64,000 bases of DNA from Lysinibacter cavernae (GCF_011758565.1 NZ_JAAMOX010000002.1:434001-498000); one strand, 5' to 3'. Positions 34,410-44,534 are shown, numbered from the stretch's first letter. The notes: generated by a model from the letters alone, not told the origin. A program made the numbers and translations.

Positions 34410-35402
34410 ATGAGCGCACAAGCAGTAACAATTGCCCTGAGTGGAGCCGGTGGACAGATCGGCTATGCAGCACTCTTCCGCCTCGCATCAGGCGATCTTC
34501 TTGGGCCAAAAACCCCGATCCACCTGAGGCTCCTTGAGATCCCGCAGGGAGTGAGCGCGGCGGAAGGAACCGCCCTCGAACTCACCGACTGCGCATTCCC
34601 TCTCTTGCAGAGCGTCACGATCGACACCGACCCAAACGTGGTGTTCGAGGGGGCAAATATTGCGTTTCTGGTTGGCGCCCGCCCGCGCACCGCTGGCATG
34701 GAGCGCAGCGACCTTCTCTCGGCAAACGGGGGCATCTTTGGCCCGCAAGGACGAGCGCTGAACGACCACGCGGCCGACGACATCCGCGTTATCGTGGTTG
34801 GCAATCCCGCCAATACCAATGCGCTCATCGCGCAACGCAACGCTCCAGACGTTCCCGCCGAACGGTTCACCGCACTGACCCGCCTCGACCACAACCGCGC
34901 TGTTGGCATCCTTGCTGCCGAGGCTGACGTGCCGGTTGACAGCGTGAGCGGAATCACGATCTGGGGAAACCACTCCATTACTCAGTACCCCGACCTCAGC
35001 CACGCAATTGTTGCTGGCTCACCAGCGCTCGACATGGTCGACCCCCGCTGGGCCCGCGGCGCGTATATCGAGCGGGTCGCCAAGCGCGGCGGCGAGATCA
35101 TCGAGGCTCGAGGTTCATCATCCGCTGCCAGCGCGGCAAACGCGGCCATCGACCACATGCGCGACTGGGTCACAGGAACACGGCCACACGAGTGGACAAG
35201 CGTCGCGCTTCCGTCTGACGGATCGTACGGAGTGCCAAACGGACTCATCTCGTCGTTCCCTGCACGCAGCGTGAACGGCCAGTGGGAAATCGTCCAAGGC
35301 CTCACAATTGACCAGTTCTCGCGGGAGCGCATCGACGCGTCCGTAACCGAGCTGCTTGACGAGCGCGAAGCAGTCAACGCGCTTGGGCTCATTCCGTCCT
35401 AA
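34410..35402 (+). CDS. mdh: Malate dehydrogenase
   Basis: 330 residues from ATG 34410 (GTG two codons earlier is possible). Cofactor motif [23 protein letters not shown]-binding and family motif [20 protein letters not shown], then [13 protein letters not shown], the active site [14 protein letters not shown] and the catalytic His in [12 protein letters not shown]. It is a TCA-cycle enzyme of the cytosolic (type 2) group, which is typical for actinobacteria. It stands alone with a strong terminator. Confidence 0.96.
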   Translation: MSAQAVTIALSGAGGQIGYAALFRLASGDLLGPKTPIHLRLLEIPQGVSAAEGTALELTDCAFPLLQSVTIDTDPNVVFEGANIAFLVGARPRTAGMERSDLLSANGGIFGPQGRALNDHAADDIRVIVVGNPANTNALIAQRNAPDVPAERFTALTRLDHNRAVGILAAEADVPVDSVSGITIWGNHSITQYPDLSHAIVAGSPALDMVDPRWARGAYIERVAKRGGEIIEARGSSSAASAANAAIDHMRDWVTGTRPHEWTSVALPSDGSYGVPNGLISSFPARSVNGQWEIVQGLTIDQFSRERIDASVTELLDEREAVNALGLIPS

Positions 35403-35410
35403 CGCTCAAC

Positions 35411-35453
35411 AACACGAAGCCCGGTCACTGCCCGCGACCGGGCTTCGGTGTTT
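35411..35453 (+). terminator. Rho-independent terminator of mdh
   Basis: Arms around 35411-35426 and 35436-35453 (AACACGAAGCCCGGTC with GACCGGGCTTCGGTGTT) form a long GC-rich stem that ends in TTT. It may also serve the convergent FUSC gene. Confidence 0.82.
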
Positions 35454-35482
35454 CCAGACGCCAAACGGCAACAGAGACCCGA

Positions 35483-36556
35483 TCATCCAGCTGCCGCAGC
35501 GGCCCGCAACCGCTTGCGCAACCGGTGCGTTGCCAACAGCAGGAGGGCGGTCACAAGAACGCCAATAATTGTGTCGATAGCACGATCCCTGAGCACCTCA
35601 CCAACCGGAAGCGGACGGGTGAGGTGCATCATCATAAGCGCAAGCGGGGTAATAAACAGGAGCGCGGCGCTGTAGTTTCTCGCTACCGTCAGCTCGGCCC
35701 CGATCTGCAGCAGGCCAATAACCACAACGATGCCAACAAGATTGAGTGGCAAAAACAAGAGGCCAGCGGCAATGACGAGGCCAAGCATGGTGCCGATGAC
35801 CCTGTGGCCCGCCCTCAGGAGTTGCGCTGCGGTCGAGCCGCCAACGACGGGGACAACCGCGGCAACCATTGCCCAGTACGAGAATCCAAGGCCAAGCGCG
35901 TAACTCGTAAGCCCGGCAAGCGCTGCCGCAACGCCACAAAGGCCGGCATGGAGCGCAATCATGGCTGGTGACGGCCCTGCAGCGGCCGGATGTTGTGGCG
36001 CAGCCTTCGCCGCACGGGCCTGTCGCCGTGCAGCTGGCAGCGCGAGGCCAACGTACCCAACGGCAAGGGCGAAGAGAGCGCTCACTCCCGCGCAGATCGC
36101 GGCGATACCGATGGTGGATGCGGTCGCAGGCATCCACGCACACACGGCAAACCCGAAGACGAAAAAGATGGGGCCGCCCGGCTGCCAGCGCCGTCGGTCG
36201 GCAACCGCGGAGGCAACGGCCGCAATCATTGCCGTTGCCAGAATGTTTACGACGGGAGCCGCGCCTAACGCGGCAAGGGCAACACCAAGCACCACGCACA
36301 GGACAAGGCCAAGACCGGTTTCAGCCTGCATCCGCAAGCGAGCGTGCCGCGCGATGCCTCGGCCGTAGACCGAAAGCATTGAACCAAACACGGCGTATGG
36401 CCCCCACTCTGGGCGGCCGATGAGGCACAGCACAGCGAGCGGGACAACAACAGCGACCGCAGCCCGAATTGCGGGTCGATGAGCCCCATTATGTGGGCCA
36501 AAGCGAAGGAAATCCTTGGCTTTTGGCAAGAGAAGAGCGCTTGTTGGTGTGGTCAT
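35483..36556 (-). CDS. FUSC-family membrane protein (aromatic acid exporter-like)
   Basis: 357 residues. Paired groups of hydrophobic helices in two halves (about 25-170 and 200-345) separated by a basic Ala-rich linker (ARRQARAAKAAPQHPAAAG). This matches the FUSC/YccS transporter fold. The C-terminus is basic (HRLRKRLRAAAAAG). Relatives export fusaric acid or p-hydroxybenzoate; the substrate here is unknown. It is divergent from a MarR regulator, a usual pairing for an efflux gene. Confidence 0.82.
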   Translation of the reverse strand: MTTPTSALLLPKAKDFLRFGPHNGAHRPAIRAAVAVVVPLAVLCLIGRPEWGPYAVFGSMLSVYGRGIARHARLRMQAETGLGLVLCVVLGVALAALGAAPVVNILATAMIAAVASAVADRRRWQPGGPIFFVFGFAVCAWMPATASTIGIAAICAGVSALFALAVGYVGLALPAARRQARAAKAAPQHPAAAGPSPAMIALHAGLCGVAAALAGLTSYALGLGFSYWAMVAAVVPVVGGSTAAQLLRAGHRVIGTMLGLVIAAGLLFLPLNLVGIVVVIGLLQIGAELTVARNYSAALLFITPLALMMMHLTRPLPVGEVLRDRAIDTIIGVLVTALLLLATHRLRKRLRAAAAAG

Positions 36557-36595
36557 AGTCCCCCGGGTAGCAAACAGTGCAACACCCTATTCTAG

Positions 36596-36607
36596 TTCAC
36601 GAGTGAA
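36596..36607. promoter_or_regulatory. Candidate MarR operator
   Basis: A short inverted repeat, TTCACGAGTGAA (TTCAC-2-GTGAA), lies in the 69-bp gap between the divergent FUSC and marR genes. TTTATACT downstream may be the -10 region for marR. Confidence 0.45.
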
Positions 36608-36625
36608 GTACTTTATACTGGGAAC

Positions 36626-37144
36626 ATGACCGACGCGCTTGATGAAGTCCGTGCCCAATGGCGCCAGCTGCGCCCCGAACTCGACACGGCTCCGATTGAT
36701 ACGGTTGGCCGCATCAATCGAATCTCGCGCATCCTTCAGCTCCAAAGCGACGCATTGCTCAAGCAATTTGGCTTTAGCAGGGGCGAGTTCGATATCCTCG
36801 CAGCACTCGTGCGCAGTGATCGAGCGCTCATGCCAAGCGAAATTGCTGACCGCCTCATCGTCTCGGCCCCCGCAGTCACAAAATGGACCCAGCGGCTCGT
36901 CGAGCAGGGACACATTGAGCGCCGCCCACACCCTCGGGACAAGCGGGGAAGCCTGCTCTACGCAACGCGCTCAGGGGCGGATGCTATCCATGCGATGCTG
37001 CCGGTTCAGCTTGAAGCCGAGGCCCAGCCGCTCGGCATCATGAGCCCAACCGAACTCGACGCACTCAACGCGACCCTTCGCACCCTGCTCGCACAGCTTG
37101 AGCCGCAACACGCCTCACACGAACCGGCTAACACACAAAGCTAA
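36626..37144 (+). CDS. MarR-family regulator
   Basis: 172 residues. The winged-helix core is FDILAALVRSDRALMPSEIA, then LIVSAPAVTKWTQRLVEQGH with the wing ERRPHPRDKRGSLLYAT. Such dimers sense phenolic or other small ligands. It is divergent from FUSC and most likely controls it. Its last 17 bases overlap the convergent ThDP-enzyme gene. Confidence 0.88.
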   Translation: MTDALDEVRAQWRQLRPELDTAPIDTVGRINRISRILQLQSDALLKQFGFSRGEFDILAALVRSDRALMPSEIADRLIVSAPAVTKWTQRLVEQGHIERRPHPRDKRGSLLYATRSGADAIHAMLPVQLEAEAQPLGIMSPTELDALNATLRTLLAQLEPQHASHEPANTQS

Positions 37145-38750
37145 TAAGCGTTGGCCGGTCGCGGCCGATTGCGGCGGCGGCACGTCGAGCGACATCCGCG
37201 GCGTCCGTCGCCACCTCTCCATACCCGCCAAGCGCAACGGCGAGCGCGGCAAAGTCTGGCTGAACAAGGTCAACACCAACCGGCTCGATTCCAAGCGAAA
37301 GCTGCTGCTCGCGAATCTCGCGATACCCACCGTTGTTTGCCACAAGCACAACGACACCAAGCCCCTGCTCAACCGCCGTCGCAAATTCCTGCACCGAAAA
37401 CATCACGGCACCGTCGCCGACGATGGCAACAACGGCCCGGTCCGGACACGCAACCTGCGCACCGATGGCAGCAGGAAGCGCGTACCCAAGCGTCGCGGAA
37501 CGCGGCATGTACAACAGCGAATTTGGTTGATCGACCGGAAAGTAATGAACGGTACCAAAGTACGTCGACTGCGAGGAGTCGCCGGTGATGATGACATCGC
37601 TCGGGAGCGCGGCCCTGAGCTCGGCGTGAAGGGCCCGCCACGAAAGCCCAAGCTCGTCTGCCTCACTCGCGAACACGCCGCGGAGTGCTGCCGCGTCCGA
37701 ATCTCGCGCCGCACCACGGCGCGATCCGATGGCATCGATGAGGGCGGGTACCGCCTCCTCTGCGCGTGCGGCCAGCCCAATTGCTGGAGAGGCGTTGCGA
37801 CGAAGCTGCGCGGGGTCAACATCGACCCGGATGATATGCGAGTTGGTGATTGTTCCGCCCCACAGGTCTGAGTCACTCAGCTCGCTACCAATCACCAGAA
37901 GGGCGTCGCGGGTATTCGCCCAGGTGTGCGCGGATTCGAGGCGGATATTTGCACCAAGCGAGAGCGGATGCGATTCGGGCAGCACGCCTTTACCGTTGCA
38001 GGTTGTCAGCACTGGGGCGTTCAGTCGTTCGGCGAGCTCGCGCACCAGTGACGAGACGCCGCGCGCGCCGCCACCAACGACGATGCCGGGTCGCTGGGAA
38101 CCAATGAGCAGGTCCGCAGCGGCCTCAATCCGATCGGGAGCAACCGGCAACTGGCGGCGCTCACGCGGCTGCGCGACCTCCCCCCGCCACGACCCCGCCA
38201 AATAATCATGAGGAATCTCGACAAAGGCGGGGCGTGGCCGCCCGTCCGTGAGCTGCCAGAACGCGTCGGCGAGAGAAGCGGAGATGTCTTCCGTCGACTC
38301 CGCGCGCCTGCTCCATTTGGTCACACACGCCATCGCCCCGAAGGCATCCTTTGTGTCGTGCAGTTCACCGGAGTCGAGGCCCTCCGCGCCGGAGGCGAGC
38401 CCAGAAGCGAGAAATAGGACGGGCCTCGACTCTGCGTATGCGGTTCCTGCCGCGGCGACAGCATTCAAAACCGCCGGCCCGCTTGTGGTCAGCACCACAC
38501 CTTGGCGACCCGTGACCTGGCTATAGCCGTCAGCGGCATACCCAGCGCCCTGCTCGTGCCGCACGGTGACCACCCGGAGCCCCCTGAGCTTGAGGTGCCG
38601 ATAGATCTCAAGGTTATGCGTGCCGGGAATCCCAAACACCGTATCGACGCCGTGCGCGATGAGCGACTCGACAACGGCCGCACCGCCGTTGCGATGCCAT
38701 TCCACAACCGTCTGGCTGCGGTCTGCCTGATGCGTACTGACTGGTTCCAC
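37128..38750 (-). CDS. Thiamine-diphosphate enzyme, acetolactate-synthase-like
   Basis: 540 residues with three domains: N-terminal Pyr domain (FGIPGTHNLEIYRHL, catalytic Glu in RHEQGAGYAADGY), central domain (about 190-330), and C-terminal PP domain with the ThDP motif GDGAVMFSVQEFATAVEQGL ending VANN. The presence of the catalytic Glu excludes a glyoxylate-carboligase-type active site. Relatives decarboxylate or carboligate 2-keto acids. It is the last gene of the ABC-transporter operon, 60 nt after the aminotransferase, so its substrate is probably the keto acid made there (inference). Confidence 0.85.
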   Translation of the reverse strand: MEPVSTHQADRSQTVVEWHRNGGAAVVESLIAHGVDTVFGIPGTHNLEIYRHLKLRGLRVVTVRHEQGAGYAADGYSQVTGRQGVVLTTSGPAVLNAVAAAGTAYAESRPVLFLASGLASGAEGLDSGELHDTKDAFGAMACVTKWSRRAESTEDISASLADAFWQLTDGRPRPAFVEIPHDYLAGSWRGEVAQPRERRQLPVAPDRIEAAADLLIGSQRPGIVVGGGARGVSSLVRELAERLNAPVLTTCNGKGVLPESHPLSLGANIRLESAHTWANTRDALLVIGSELSDSDLWGGTITNSHIIRVDVDPAQLRRNASPAIGLAARAEEAVPALIDAIGSRRGAARDSDAAALRGVFASEADELGLSWRALHAELRAALPSDVIITGDSSQSTYFGTVHYFPVDQPNSLLYMPRSATLGYALPAAIGAQVACPDRAVVAIVGDGAVMFSVQEFATAVEQGLGVVVLVANNGGYREIREQQLSLGIEPVGVDLVQPDFAALAVALGGYGEVATDAADVARRAAAAIGRDRPTLISFVC

Positions 38751-38810
38751 GGTGAATCCCTTCGTTGCCGGATTGAGCGGTGCTGAGCTGAGGTGCGTTG
38801 TCGCCTGCGC

Positions 38811-39911
38811 TTAGGCGCGCGCGATGGCCTCCTTGAGGGCGCCAAGCAGCAGGGTCACGGATGCTGGGGACGCGTTTGGCCCCATGAGCCCAATACGCCA
38901 GACCGTCGACGCAAATTCCTTCACGCCAGAGCCGATCTCGATGTCAAACCTCGACAGCAGGTAGTTGCGCACGGCAACGGAGTCGACGCCATCAGGAACC
39001 TTCACGCTCGTGAGCTGCGGCAGGCGCGAGCCCTCTGCCGCAAACAACTCAAGGCCCATCTCTTGGAGCCCGTCCTGCAGGGCCTCTCCGGCCTGGCGGT
39101 GCCGAAGCCATACGTTCTCCTGGCCTTCCGACAAGACCCGATCAATGCCGGCCTGCAAGCTCGCGATCATCGCGACGGGTGCGGTGTGGTGATAGGTGCG
39201 CCCGCCGCCGCTCGCCGAGCCGACGTAGCCGCCGAGCATCCCGAGGTCGAAGTACCACGACTGGGGTTCGGTGTTTCGCCGTGCAAACGCTCGCTCGGAA
39301 ATCGTGAACGGGGCAAGTCCTGGGGCAACGCCAAGGCATTTTTGCGTGCCGGCGTAGGCAACGTCAATGCCCCACTCGTCAACCCTGAGTTCCATGCCAC
39401 CGATTGACGTTACGGCATCCATGATGACGAGCGCGTCGCCCTTTTCCCGAGCGAGCGGTTCGAGGTCGGACAGCACGCCGGTTGAGGTTTCGGCGTGGAC
39501 GGCTGCGATGACCGTTGGGTTTGGATGCGCATCCAATACCTTCTGTGCGTCTACCGGTTGGCCCCACACATGGTCAACGCGCACGACCTCGGCGCCGCAG
39601 CGGGCGGCAACGTCACACATCCGCTCGCCAAAAAGACCATTGACCGCAACCACGGCGACGTCGCCCGGCCGGATGGTATTCACAAAGGCAGTCTCCATGC
39701 CTGCGGAACCCGTTGCGCTCAGTGGCAGGGTGCGTTCGTTACTTGTGCCCCACAGGGTACGGAGCCCAGAAACGGTTGCGTCAAGACGGGCAAGGAACTC
39801 CGGGTCAAGATGACCGAGCAGCGGATAACCGAGGGCACTCGTTGCCTCAGGATACGGATTGGTCGGGCCCGGCCCAAAGAGGTGACGGGAGGGGAGCTTG
39901 GTTGTGTTCAT
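38811..39911 (-). CDS. Class V aminotransferase (alanine/ureidoglycine-glyoxylate type)
   Basis: 366 residues from ATG 39911, behind AAGGA. PLP fold type I: SATGSAGMETAF and the Schiff-base Lys in AGTQKCLGVAPGLAPF. The N-terminus HLFGPGPTNPYPEATSAL is typical for the alanine-glyoxylate, serine-glyoxylate and ureidoglycine-glyoxylate (PucG) group. It lies between a PuuE-like deacetylase and a ThDP enzyme. The amino donor is unknown. Confidence 0.85.
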   Translation of the reverse strand: MNTTKLPSRHLFGPGPTNPYPEATSALGYPLLGHLDPEFLARLDATVSGLRTLWGTSNERTLPLSATGSAGMETAFVNTIRPGDVAVVAVNGLFGERMCDVAARCGAEVVRVDHVWGQPVDAQKVLDAHPNPTVIAAVHAETSTGVLSDLEPLAREKGDALVIMDAVTSIGGMELRVDEWGIDVAYAGTQKCLGVAPGLAPFTISERAFARRNTEPQSWYFDLGMLGGYVGSASGGGRTYHHTAPVAMIASLQAGIDRVLSEGQENVWLRHRQAGEALQDGLQEMGLELFAAEGSRLPQLTSVKVPDGVDSVAVRNYLLSRFDIEIGSGVKEFASTVWRIGLMGPNASPASVTLLLGALKEAIARA

Positions 39912-39931
39912 AGTGATGCGTTTCCTTGTCA

Positions 39932-40798
39932 TTATTGGGGGTTTGGTGAGAAAACGGCCGGTTTGCCTGACCATGCGTCATAGGCGTCGTTCAGCCCGGT
40001 TATCCAGAGACTATCGAGTCCTGCACAGTAATCGATAAAGCGCTCAAGCATGAGCATGTGGTGCGGCCTCCCAATGCACTGTGGGTGCAACACAAGGACC
40101 ATCACGCCACCTGGGCAGTGTTTCATCCCCCAGTCAAGCGAATCCTTCCACCGGTCAAAAACGACCTGCGTTGACGAAAGGCCCTGCAACGAGCCAGCCA
40201 CAAACTCGAACGCCATCCAGTCTTCGAGATACCAGGAAACCGAAAACTCGAGCAGGTTGTATTCCCGCCCGAACACCGTGCGATCTTCGCGATCGATGCT
40301 CACAATGGCCCTCGGATAGTAGGGCTCAAAATCGCGGCCGGATGTGCTGCTGCTCCACTCAAAACCGTGCGCTTCGAGCAGCTCGTACGTGTGCTCGGTC
40401 AGAGGCCCCGACGGCACCCGGTAGCCACGCGGCCGCGTGCCAATGACCTCAAGATGCTGCTCAATCTGACGGGCGAGCAGTTCGTCCTCGCGACCCCGTG
40501 GCATATCAAGCAGGTTCTCGTGATACACGCCGTGCGCAAAGATTTCGTGGCCGCGATCGGCAACTTCTCGGCTGCGCTCCGGCCAGGTCAACAGGGTATG
40601 GCCTGGGATGCCCCAGGAGGTCCGAAGGTTGTAGCGATCGAACAGGTCGAGCAGCCGGGGAACGCCGACCTCCGGCCCGTATTCTCCCCTCGCAAGGTAC
40701 GACGGGTCGTCTTTTCCCTTTGCGAGCCAGACGGCATGCCCATCCATATCGACCGTAATGGCCAGCCCAAACGTCTTTCCCTCTGGCAGTGTCAGCAC
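39932..40798 (-). CDS. Polysaccharide-deacetylase-family amidohydrolase (PuuE-like)
   Basis: 288 residues. The NodB-type fold is recognisable: LAITVDMDGHAVWL (metal Asp), LRTSWGIPGHTLL, and HEIFAHGVYHENLLDM (metal His). This subgroup resembles PuuE-type allantoinases and cyclic imidases more than chitin deacetylases, and no signal peptide is present, so the substrate should be a small cytoplasmic C-N compound (inference). GTG start with GGAG upstream. Confidence 0.8.
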   Translation of the reverse strand: MLTLPEGKTFGLAITVDMDGHAVWLAKGKDDPSYLARGEYGPEVGVPRLLDLFDRYNLRTSWGIPGHTLLTWPERSREVADRGHEIFAHGVYHENLLDMPRGREDELLARQIEQHLEVIGTRPRGYRVPSGPLTEHTYELLEAHGFEWSSSTSGRDFEPYYPRAIVSIDREDRTVFGREYNLLEFSVSWYLEDWMAFEFVAGSLQGLSSTQVVFDRWKDSLDWGMKHCPGGVMVLVLHPQCIGRPHHMLMLERFIDYCAGLDSLWITGLNDAYDAWSGKPAVFSPNPQ

Positions 40799-40822
40799 TG
40801 AATACTCCGTCCGCAGTGGCGA

Positions 40823-41641
40823 TTAGTTGTCATCGATGGTCTTCATTCCGTCGCCGAGGTAGGCATAGAGTCCGCCATCAACCATGATTTCTGAGCCAGA
40901 CATATACGAGGCACCTTCCGAAGCCAAGAACGCAACCACCGATGCGATTTCATCGGGTTTGCCGATGCGACCTACTGGTCGCGACGCGCCCCACCGCCGA
41001 ATCATGGCCTCTGGATCGTCGCTGAGGGCGGCATCCGACCGAAGCAGCGGGGTATCAACCGCTCCGGGTAGCACCGAATTGACGCGAATGCCAAAGGGAG
41101 CTGCCTCGATCGCAAGCGCCTTCATGAGCGCGGCGACTCCCCCCTTCGAGGCCGAATAGGCGCTCGATTCAGGGATGGTGCGAAGCGCGTGTGGCGACCC
41201 GGTGAAGATGATGCTGCCGCCGTTGCCGGCCGTCCGCATCGCGAGATAGGCCTCTTTTGCGAGCAAAAAGGCCCCCGTGAGGTTGATATCGATGACACGC
41301 TTCCACCCGGCAAGGGTTGTTGAGGAGACCGGCTCCGTCCACGTCACGGCGGCATTGCAGTGCACGGTATCAAGGCGGCCAGATTCGGCAAGGATGCGCG
41401 TGATCGCGGCGACGACGGAGGCCTCGTCGGAGACATCACAAACAATCCCGTTCACGTCGAGCCCGAGAGCCAGCAGCGAGGCACGCGTCGATTCGACGGC
41501 TGCGGAGTCAATGTCGAGCATCCACACCGTCGCCCCCTGCTCGGCGAGCGCCCGAACGGATGCTTCACCAATGCCACTCGCGCCGCCGGAAACGGCCGCT
41601 ACCGTTCCGGCGAGTTCTGGGTACCGTGGCCCGGACGTCAC
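40823..41641 (-). CDS. SDR-family oxidoreductase
   Basis: 272 residues from GTG 41641, which overlaps the stop of the binding-protein gene (GTGA). Motifs: VSGGASGIGEASV (NAD(P) binding), NAAVTW, active site GSPHALRTIPE and YSASKGG, end SGSEIMVDGGLYAYLGDG. It is an NAD(P)-dependent dehydrogenase in the operon with the amino-acid-type ABC transporter. The substrate is unknown. Confidence 0.87.
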   Translation of the reverse strand: MTSGPRYPELAGTVAAVSGGASGIGEASVRALAEQGATVWMLDIDSAAVESTRASLLALGLDVNGIVCDVSDEASVVAAITRILAESGRLDTVHCNAAVTWTEPVSSTTLAGWKRVIDINLTGAFLLAKEAYLAMRTAGNGGSIIFTGSPHALRTIPESSAYSASKGGVAALMKALAIEAAPFGIRVNSVLPGAVDTPLLRSDAALSDDPEAMIRRWGASRPVGRIGKPDEIASVVAFLASEGASYMSGSEIMVDGGLYAYLGDGMKTIDDN

Positions 41642-42612
41642 GACGTTGCCGCCATCGTTGCGCCGTTGATGGGGAAGTCGTCTCGCGCACCCTCTTCGAG
41701 GTTCCAAGTCGCAAGCAATTCTTGGTACACACCGCGTTCGTGCAGGACTTCAAAGGCGCGCTGGATGGTGTCGCCAAGCGCGGTGTTGTCCTTCGCGAAG
41801 GCGACGCCGTAGGTGCCAACGCCAAACTGGGCGGGGAAGACCTCCCACGCACCGGGATCCTTGCTCCGCTCGAAGCCCATGACCTCAATGGCCATCATCG
41901 CGGCGACACCCCTGCCCTGCTGGATCTGCAGCAGTTGGGCCTGCACACCAGCCACCTCGACGAGGTTGATGGGCGCGAGCGACTTTGCCACGCATTCCTC
42001 CTGCGAGAGGGTCTCGACCATGCCTGGGTACAGCGTTCCGGTCTCGGCGATCACCGATTCGCCGCAGAAGTCCGACAGCTCGGTAAAGTCGCCGGCGCTA
42101 TCCGCTGGCAGCAGCAGGCTCGCGAACGTGTCGAACATGTCAACAAACGATGCGGACTCCTGACGCTCTGCCTTATCGATCATCGACGAGAGCACCATGT
42201 CGGTCCTGCCAGTAGTGAGGCCAGGCATAAGCGCCGCGAAGTCCTGCACCGTGTTGATCTTGATGTCGATACCGATCACTGCGCTGAGTGCGTTGATCAT
42301 GTCGATGTCAGCACCAATAAGAGTGTCGGTTCCTTCAACGGTGTATTCCATTGGGGCATTCGGGATCTGTGACAGGTTGATGATGTGGCCCCTATCGATG
42401 ATGTCTTGGGGAAGCATCTCCTTGAGCCCTGGTTCGGCCTTGATTGACGCGATGAGTTCGGCGTTGGCCGTCCCAAGGTCTGGGGCAGCGGATGCGCCGG
42501 GGGTTGAGCTCGTTGACGGCTCGCTGATCGTTGCCGCGTCGCTGCAGCCAGACAGGAGCAGCGCCGTTGCGGAGAGCAGAGCCGCTGTCGCCATTGACGT
42601 ACGGATGTTCAT
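41638..42612 (-). CDS. Amino-acid-type ABC transporter substrate-binding lipoprotein
   Basis: 324 residues with the lipobox LLLSGCSDA and a Ser/Pro linker. The family 3 (polar amino acid) fold is shown by [38 protein letters not shown], and [19 protein letters not shown]. It binds the substrate outside the membrane for the permease/ATPase pair. The 4-bp overlaps on both sides show tight coupling. The ligand is not readable from sequence. Confidence 0.88.
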   Translation of the reverse strand: MNIRTSMATAALLSATALLLSGCSDAATISEPSTSSTPGASAAPDLGTANAELIASIKAEPGLKEMLPQDIIDRGHIINLSQIPNAPMEYTVEGTDTLIGADIDMINALSAVIGIDIKINTVQDFAALMPGLTTGRTDMVLSSMIDKAERQESASFVDMFDTFASLLLPADSAGDFTELSDFCGESVIAETGTLYPGMVETLSQEECVAKSLAPINLVEVAGVQAQLLQIQQGRGVAAMMAIEVMGFERSKDPGAWEVFPAQFGVGTYGVAFAKDNTALGDTIQRAFEVLHERGVYQELLATWNLEEGARDDFPINGATMAATS

Positions 42613-43400
42613 GATGGATACCTTTCTGAACTTCGGTGGGTGAGGTTAAAACGATTGACAAAACTCCTGGTGCGTTCGTGCACTGGATGCTCAAGCACGT
42701 CGCTTGGCGTGCCCTCCTCGATGATGACGCCGCCGTCGAGCACAATGACTCGGTCGGCGACCTCACGGGCAAACTGCATCTCGTGGGTGACCACGACCAT
42801 GGTCATCCCCTCTGCCGCGATCTCCTTCATGGTGGCGAGCACTTCACCAACAAGTTCAGGATCGAGGGCAGAGGTCGGCTCATCAAACAACAGGACATCG
42901 GGCGACATCGCGAGCGCCCGTGCGATCGCAACGCGCTGCTGCTGCCCGCCAGACAGCTGGGACGGGTAGTGCTTCATCCGGTCGGACAGACCAACCCGGT
43001 CGAGGGCCGCCGCCGCGTTTGCGCGTGCGGTCGACTTACTCTGCTTCAGCACCGTTCGAAGCGCAAGCACGACGTTTTCTTCTGCCGTCATGTTGCCAAA
43101 CAGGTTGAACTTTTGGAAGACCATGCCGATGCGGCGACGCTGCGCATCCACCACTCGCTCGGGGGCGCCAACGTAGTGGTCACCGCGTTTGAGATAGCCC
43201 ATGACGTCGCCGTTGAGCAGCACGATGCCGTCGTCTGGGGCCTCGAGGTGGTTCATGCAGCGCAGGAGCGTGCTCTTTCCTGAACCGGAACGCCCGATGA
43301 GGCACACCACCTCGCCCTCGGCACATTCAAAGTCGACTCCCTGAAGAACGGGAATCCCGAGATAGCTTTTGCGGATGGCCTTTGCCTCAAGAATTGGCAT
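42609..43400 (-). CDS. Amino-acid-type ABC transporter ATPase
   Basis: 263 residues: Walker [10 protein letters not shown], signature [15 protein letters not shown], Walker [15 protein letters not shown], switch His [16 protein letters not shown]. It is a GlnQ/HisP-type ATPase that powers the adjacent permease. GGGAGG precedes the ATG; it overlaps the permease gene by 14 bp and the binding-protein gene by 4 bp. Confidence 0.94.
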   Translation of the reverse strand: MPILEAKAIRKSYLGIPVLQGVDFECAEGEVVCLIGRSGSGKSTLLRCMNHLEAPDDGIVLLNGDVMGYLKRGDHYVGAPERVVDAQRRRIGMVFQKFNLFGNMTAEENVVLALRTVLKQSKSTARANAAAALDRVGLSDRMKHYPSQLSGGQQQRVAIARALAMSPDVLLFDEPTSALDPELVGEVLATMKEIAAEGMTMVVVTHEMQFAREVADRVIVLDGGVIIEEGTPSDVLEHPVHERTRSFVNRFNLTHRSSERYPS

Positions 43401-44328
43401 TGGTCCGCCCTCCCTTCACGAGTCTGATCAGGTCGCCGATCATGCGATCGCCGATGCCCGTTTGCCAGTCTTTGCCGCGAGAAAAGTGCCGTTCGAGGTA
43501 GTACTGGAAGACGCTGAGGACCGAGGTCGCGATGAGGTACCAGATAGCAGCCACAAACAGTAGCTCCATCACCTGTCCGTTGACGAAGTAAATCTGCTGT
43601 GCCCGCGAGAGCAACTCGGGGAAGGCGATGACGGCCGCGAGCGATGTGGTTTTCAACAGGGTGATGGCTTCGTTTCCAACGGGAGGAAGGATGGACGGCA
43701 TCGCCTGCGGCACGATCACCCTCATGAGGGATACCCGAGAGGGGATGCCGAGGGCGGTCGCGGCCTCCTTCTGGCCTTTTTCAACGGAGAGGAGGCCTCC
43801 CCTAAAGATCTCGGCGAGGTATGCGGCCTCGTTGAGCCCAAGCCCAAGCACAGCCGCAACGAGTGGGGTAACGACCTCGATGGTTTTGTATTCAACTCCG
43901 CCGGGAAACCCGATGGTCGGAAACACCAGCGCGATGTTGAACCAAATGAGCAGCTGCACAAAGACGGGCGTTCCCCTGAATGCCCACACGTACAGCCACG
44001 ACACCGTCGAGGCGACAGGATTCTTGGAAAGGCGCATCACCGCGAGGATGCCCCCAAGCACGATCCCAACCACCATCGAGAGCACCGCAAGCCAAATCGT
44101 CTGCAGGAAGCCTTGGAAAATCTGTTTTGTGCCGAAGTACTGCCCAACCGACTTCCAGTTGATTTGGCCAACCGCAAAGGCCCAGATAATTGCGCCGAGG
44201 ATTGCAATAATGATGATCGCAGCGATCCAACGACCAGGATGCTTTGGCTTTCGCAGGTCGTAGTGTTGCGGGGGCTCGCCACGTTGGGTTGCTGCGGCAA
44301 CCTCGGGGTTCTGTGTGTGCACTGTCAT
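43387..44328 (-). CDS. Amino-acid-type ABC transporter permease
   Basis: 313 residues from ATG 44328 (TTG 44346 possible). The HisM/GlnP-type permease has five or six membrane helices, [18 protein letters not shown] and the EAA loop EVEKG-like [19 protein letters not shown], then [16 protein letters not shown]-like [20 protein letters not shown]. The longer N-terminal tail (about 40 residues) is polar. It is the first gene of the operon under the IclR-type operators. Confidence 0.88.
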   Translation of the reverse strand: MTVHTQNPEVAAATQRGEPPQHYDLRKPKHPGRWIAAIIIIAILGAIIWAFAVGQINWKSVGQYFGTKQIFQGFLQTIWLAVLSMVVGIVLGGILAVMRLSKNPVASTVSWLYVWAFRGTPVFVQLLIWFNIALVFPTIGFPGGVEYKTIEVVTPLVAAVLGLGLNEAAYLAEIFRGGLLSVEKGQKEAATALGIPSRVSLMRVIVPQAMPSILPPVGNEAITLLKTTSLAAVIAFPELLSRAQQIYFVNGQVMELLFVAAIWYLIATSVLSVFQYYLERHFSRGKDWQTGIGDRMIGDLIRLVKGGRTNANS

Positions 44329-44383
44329 TTTGAGATCGCCAATCAACGTTGAGTGGTGGATATTCGAAAAAGTGACTTAGTTT

Positions 44384-44419
44384 TTCAACTATGTGGAAGT
44401 TTTGTTCTACTATGTGAAA
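44384..44419. promoter_or_regulatory. Two IclR-type operator candidates spaced 21 bp apart
   Basis: TTCAACTATGTGGAA (44384-44398) and TTCTACTATGTGAAA (44405-44419) are 15-nt partial palindromes that share the core CTATGTG. They start 21 bp apart, two helical turns, so two dimers can bind the same face. They lie between the divergent ABC-operon and iclR genes. Confidence 0.6.
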
Positions 44420-44534
44420 GTTAGACTAAGCGCTTCTCGTAAAACAGTCAAAGGTTTTTTTCGAAGCGACTCCCCCAAGTCCACGGAAGACCAGGGCCAA
44501 CGCCATAATGGTCAGAACAGGAACGGCGAATTCA

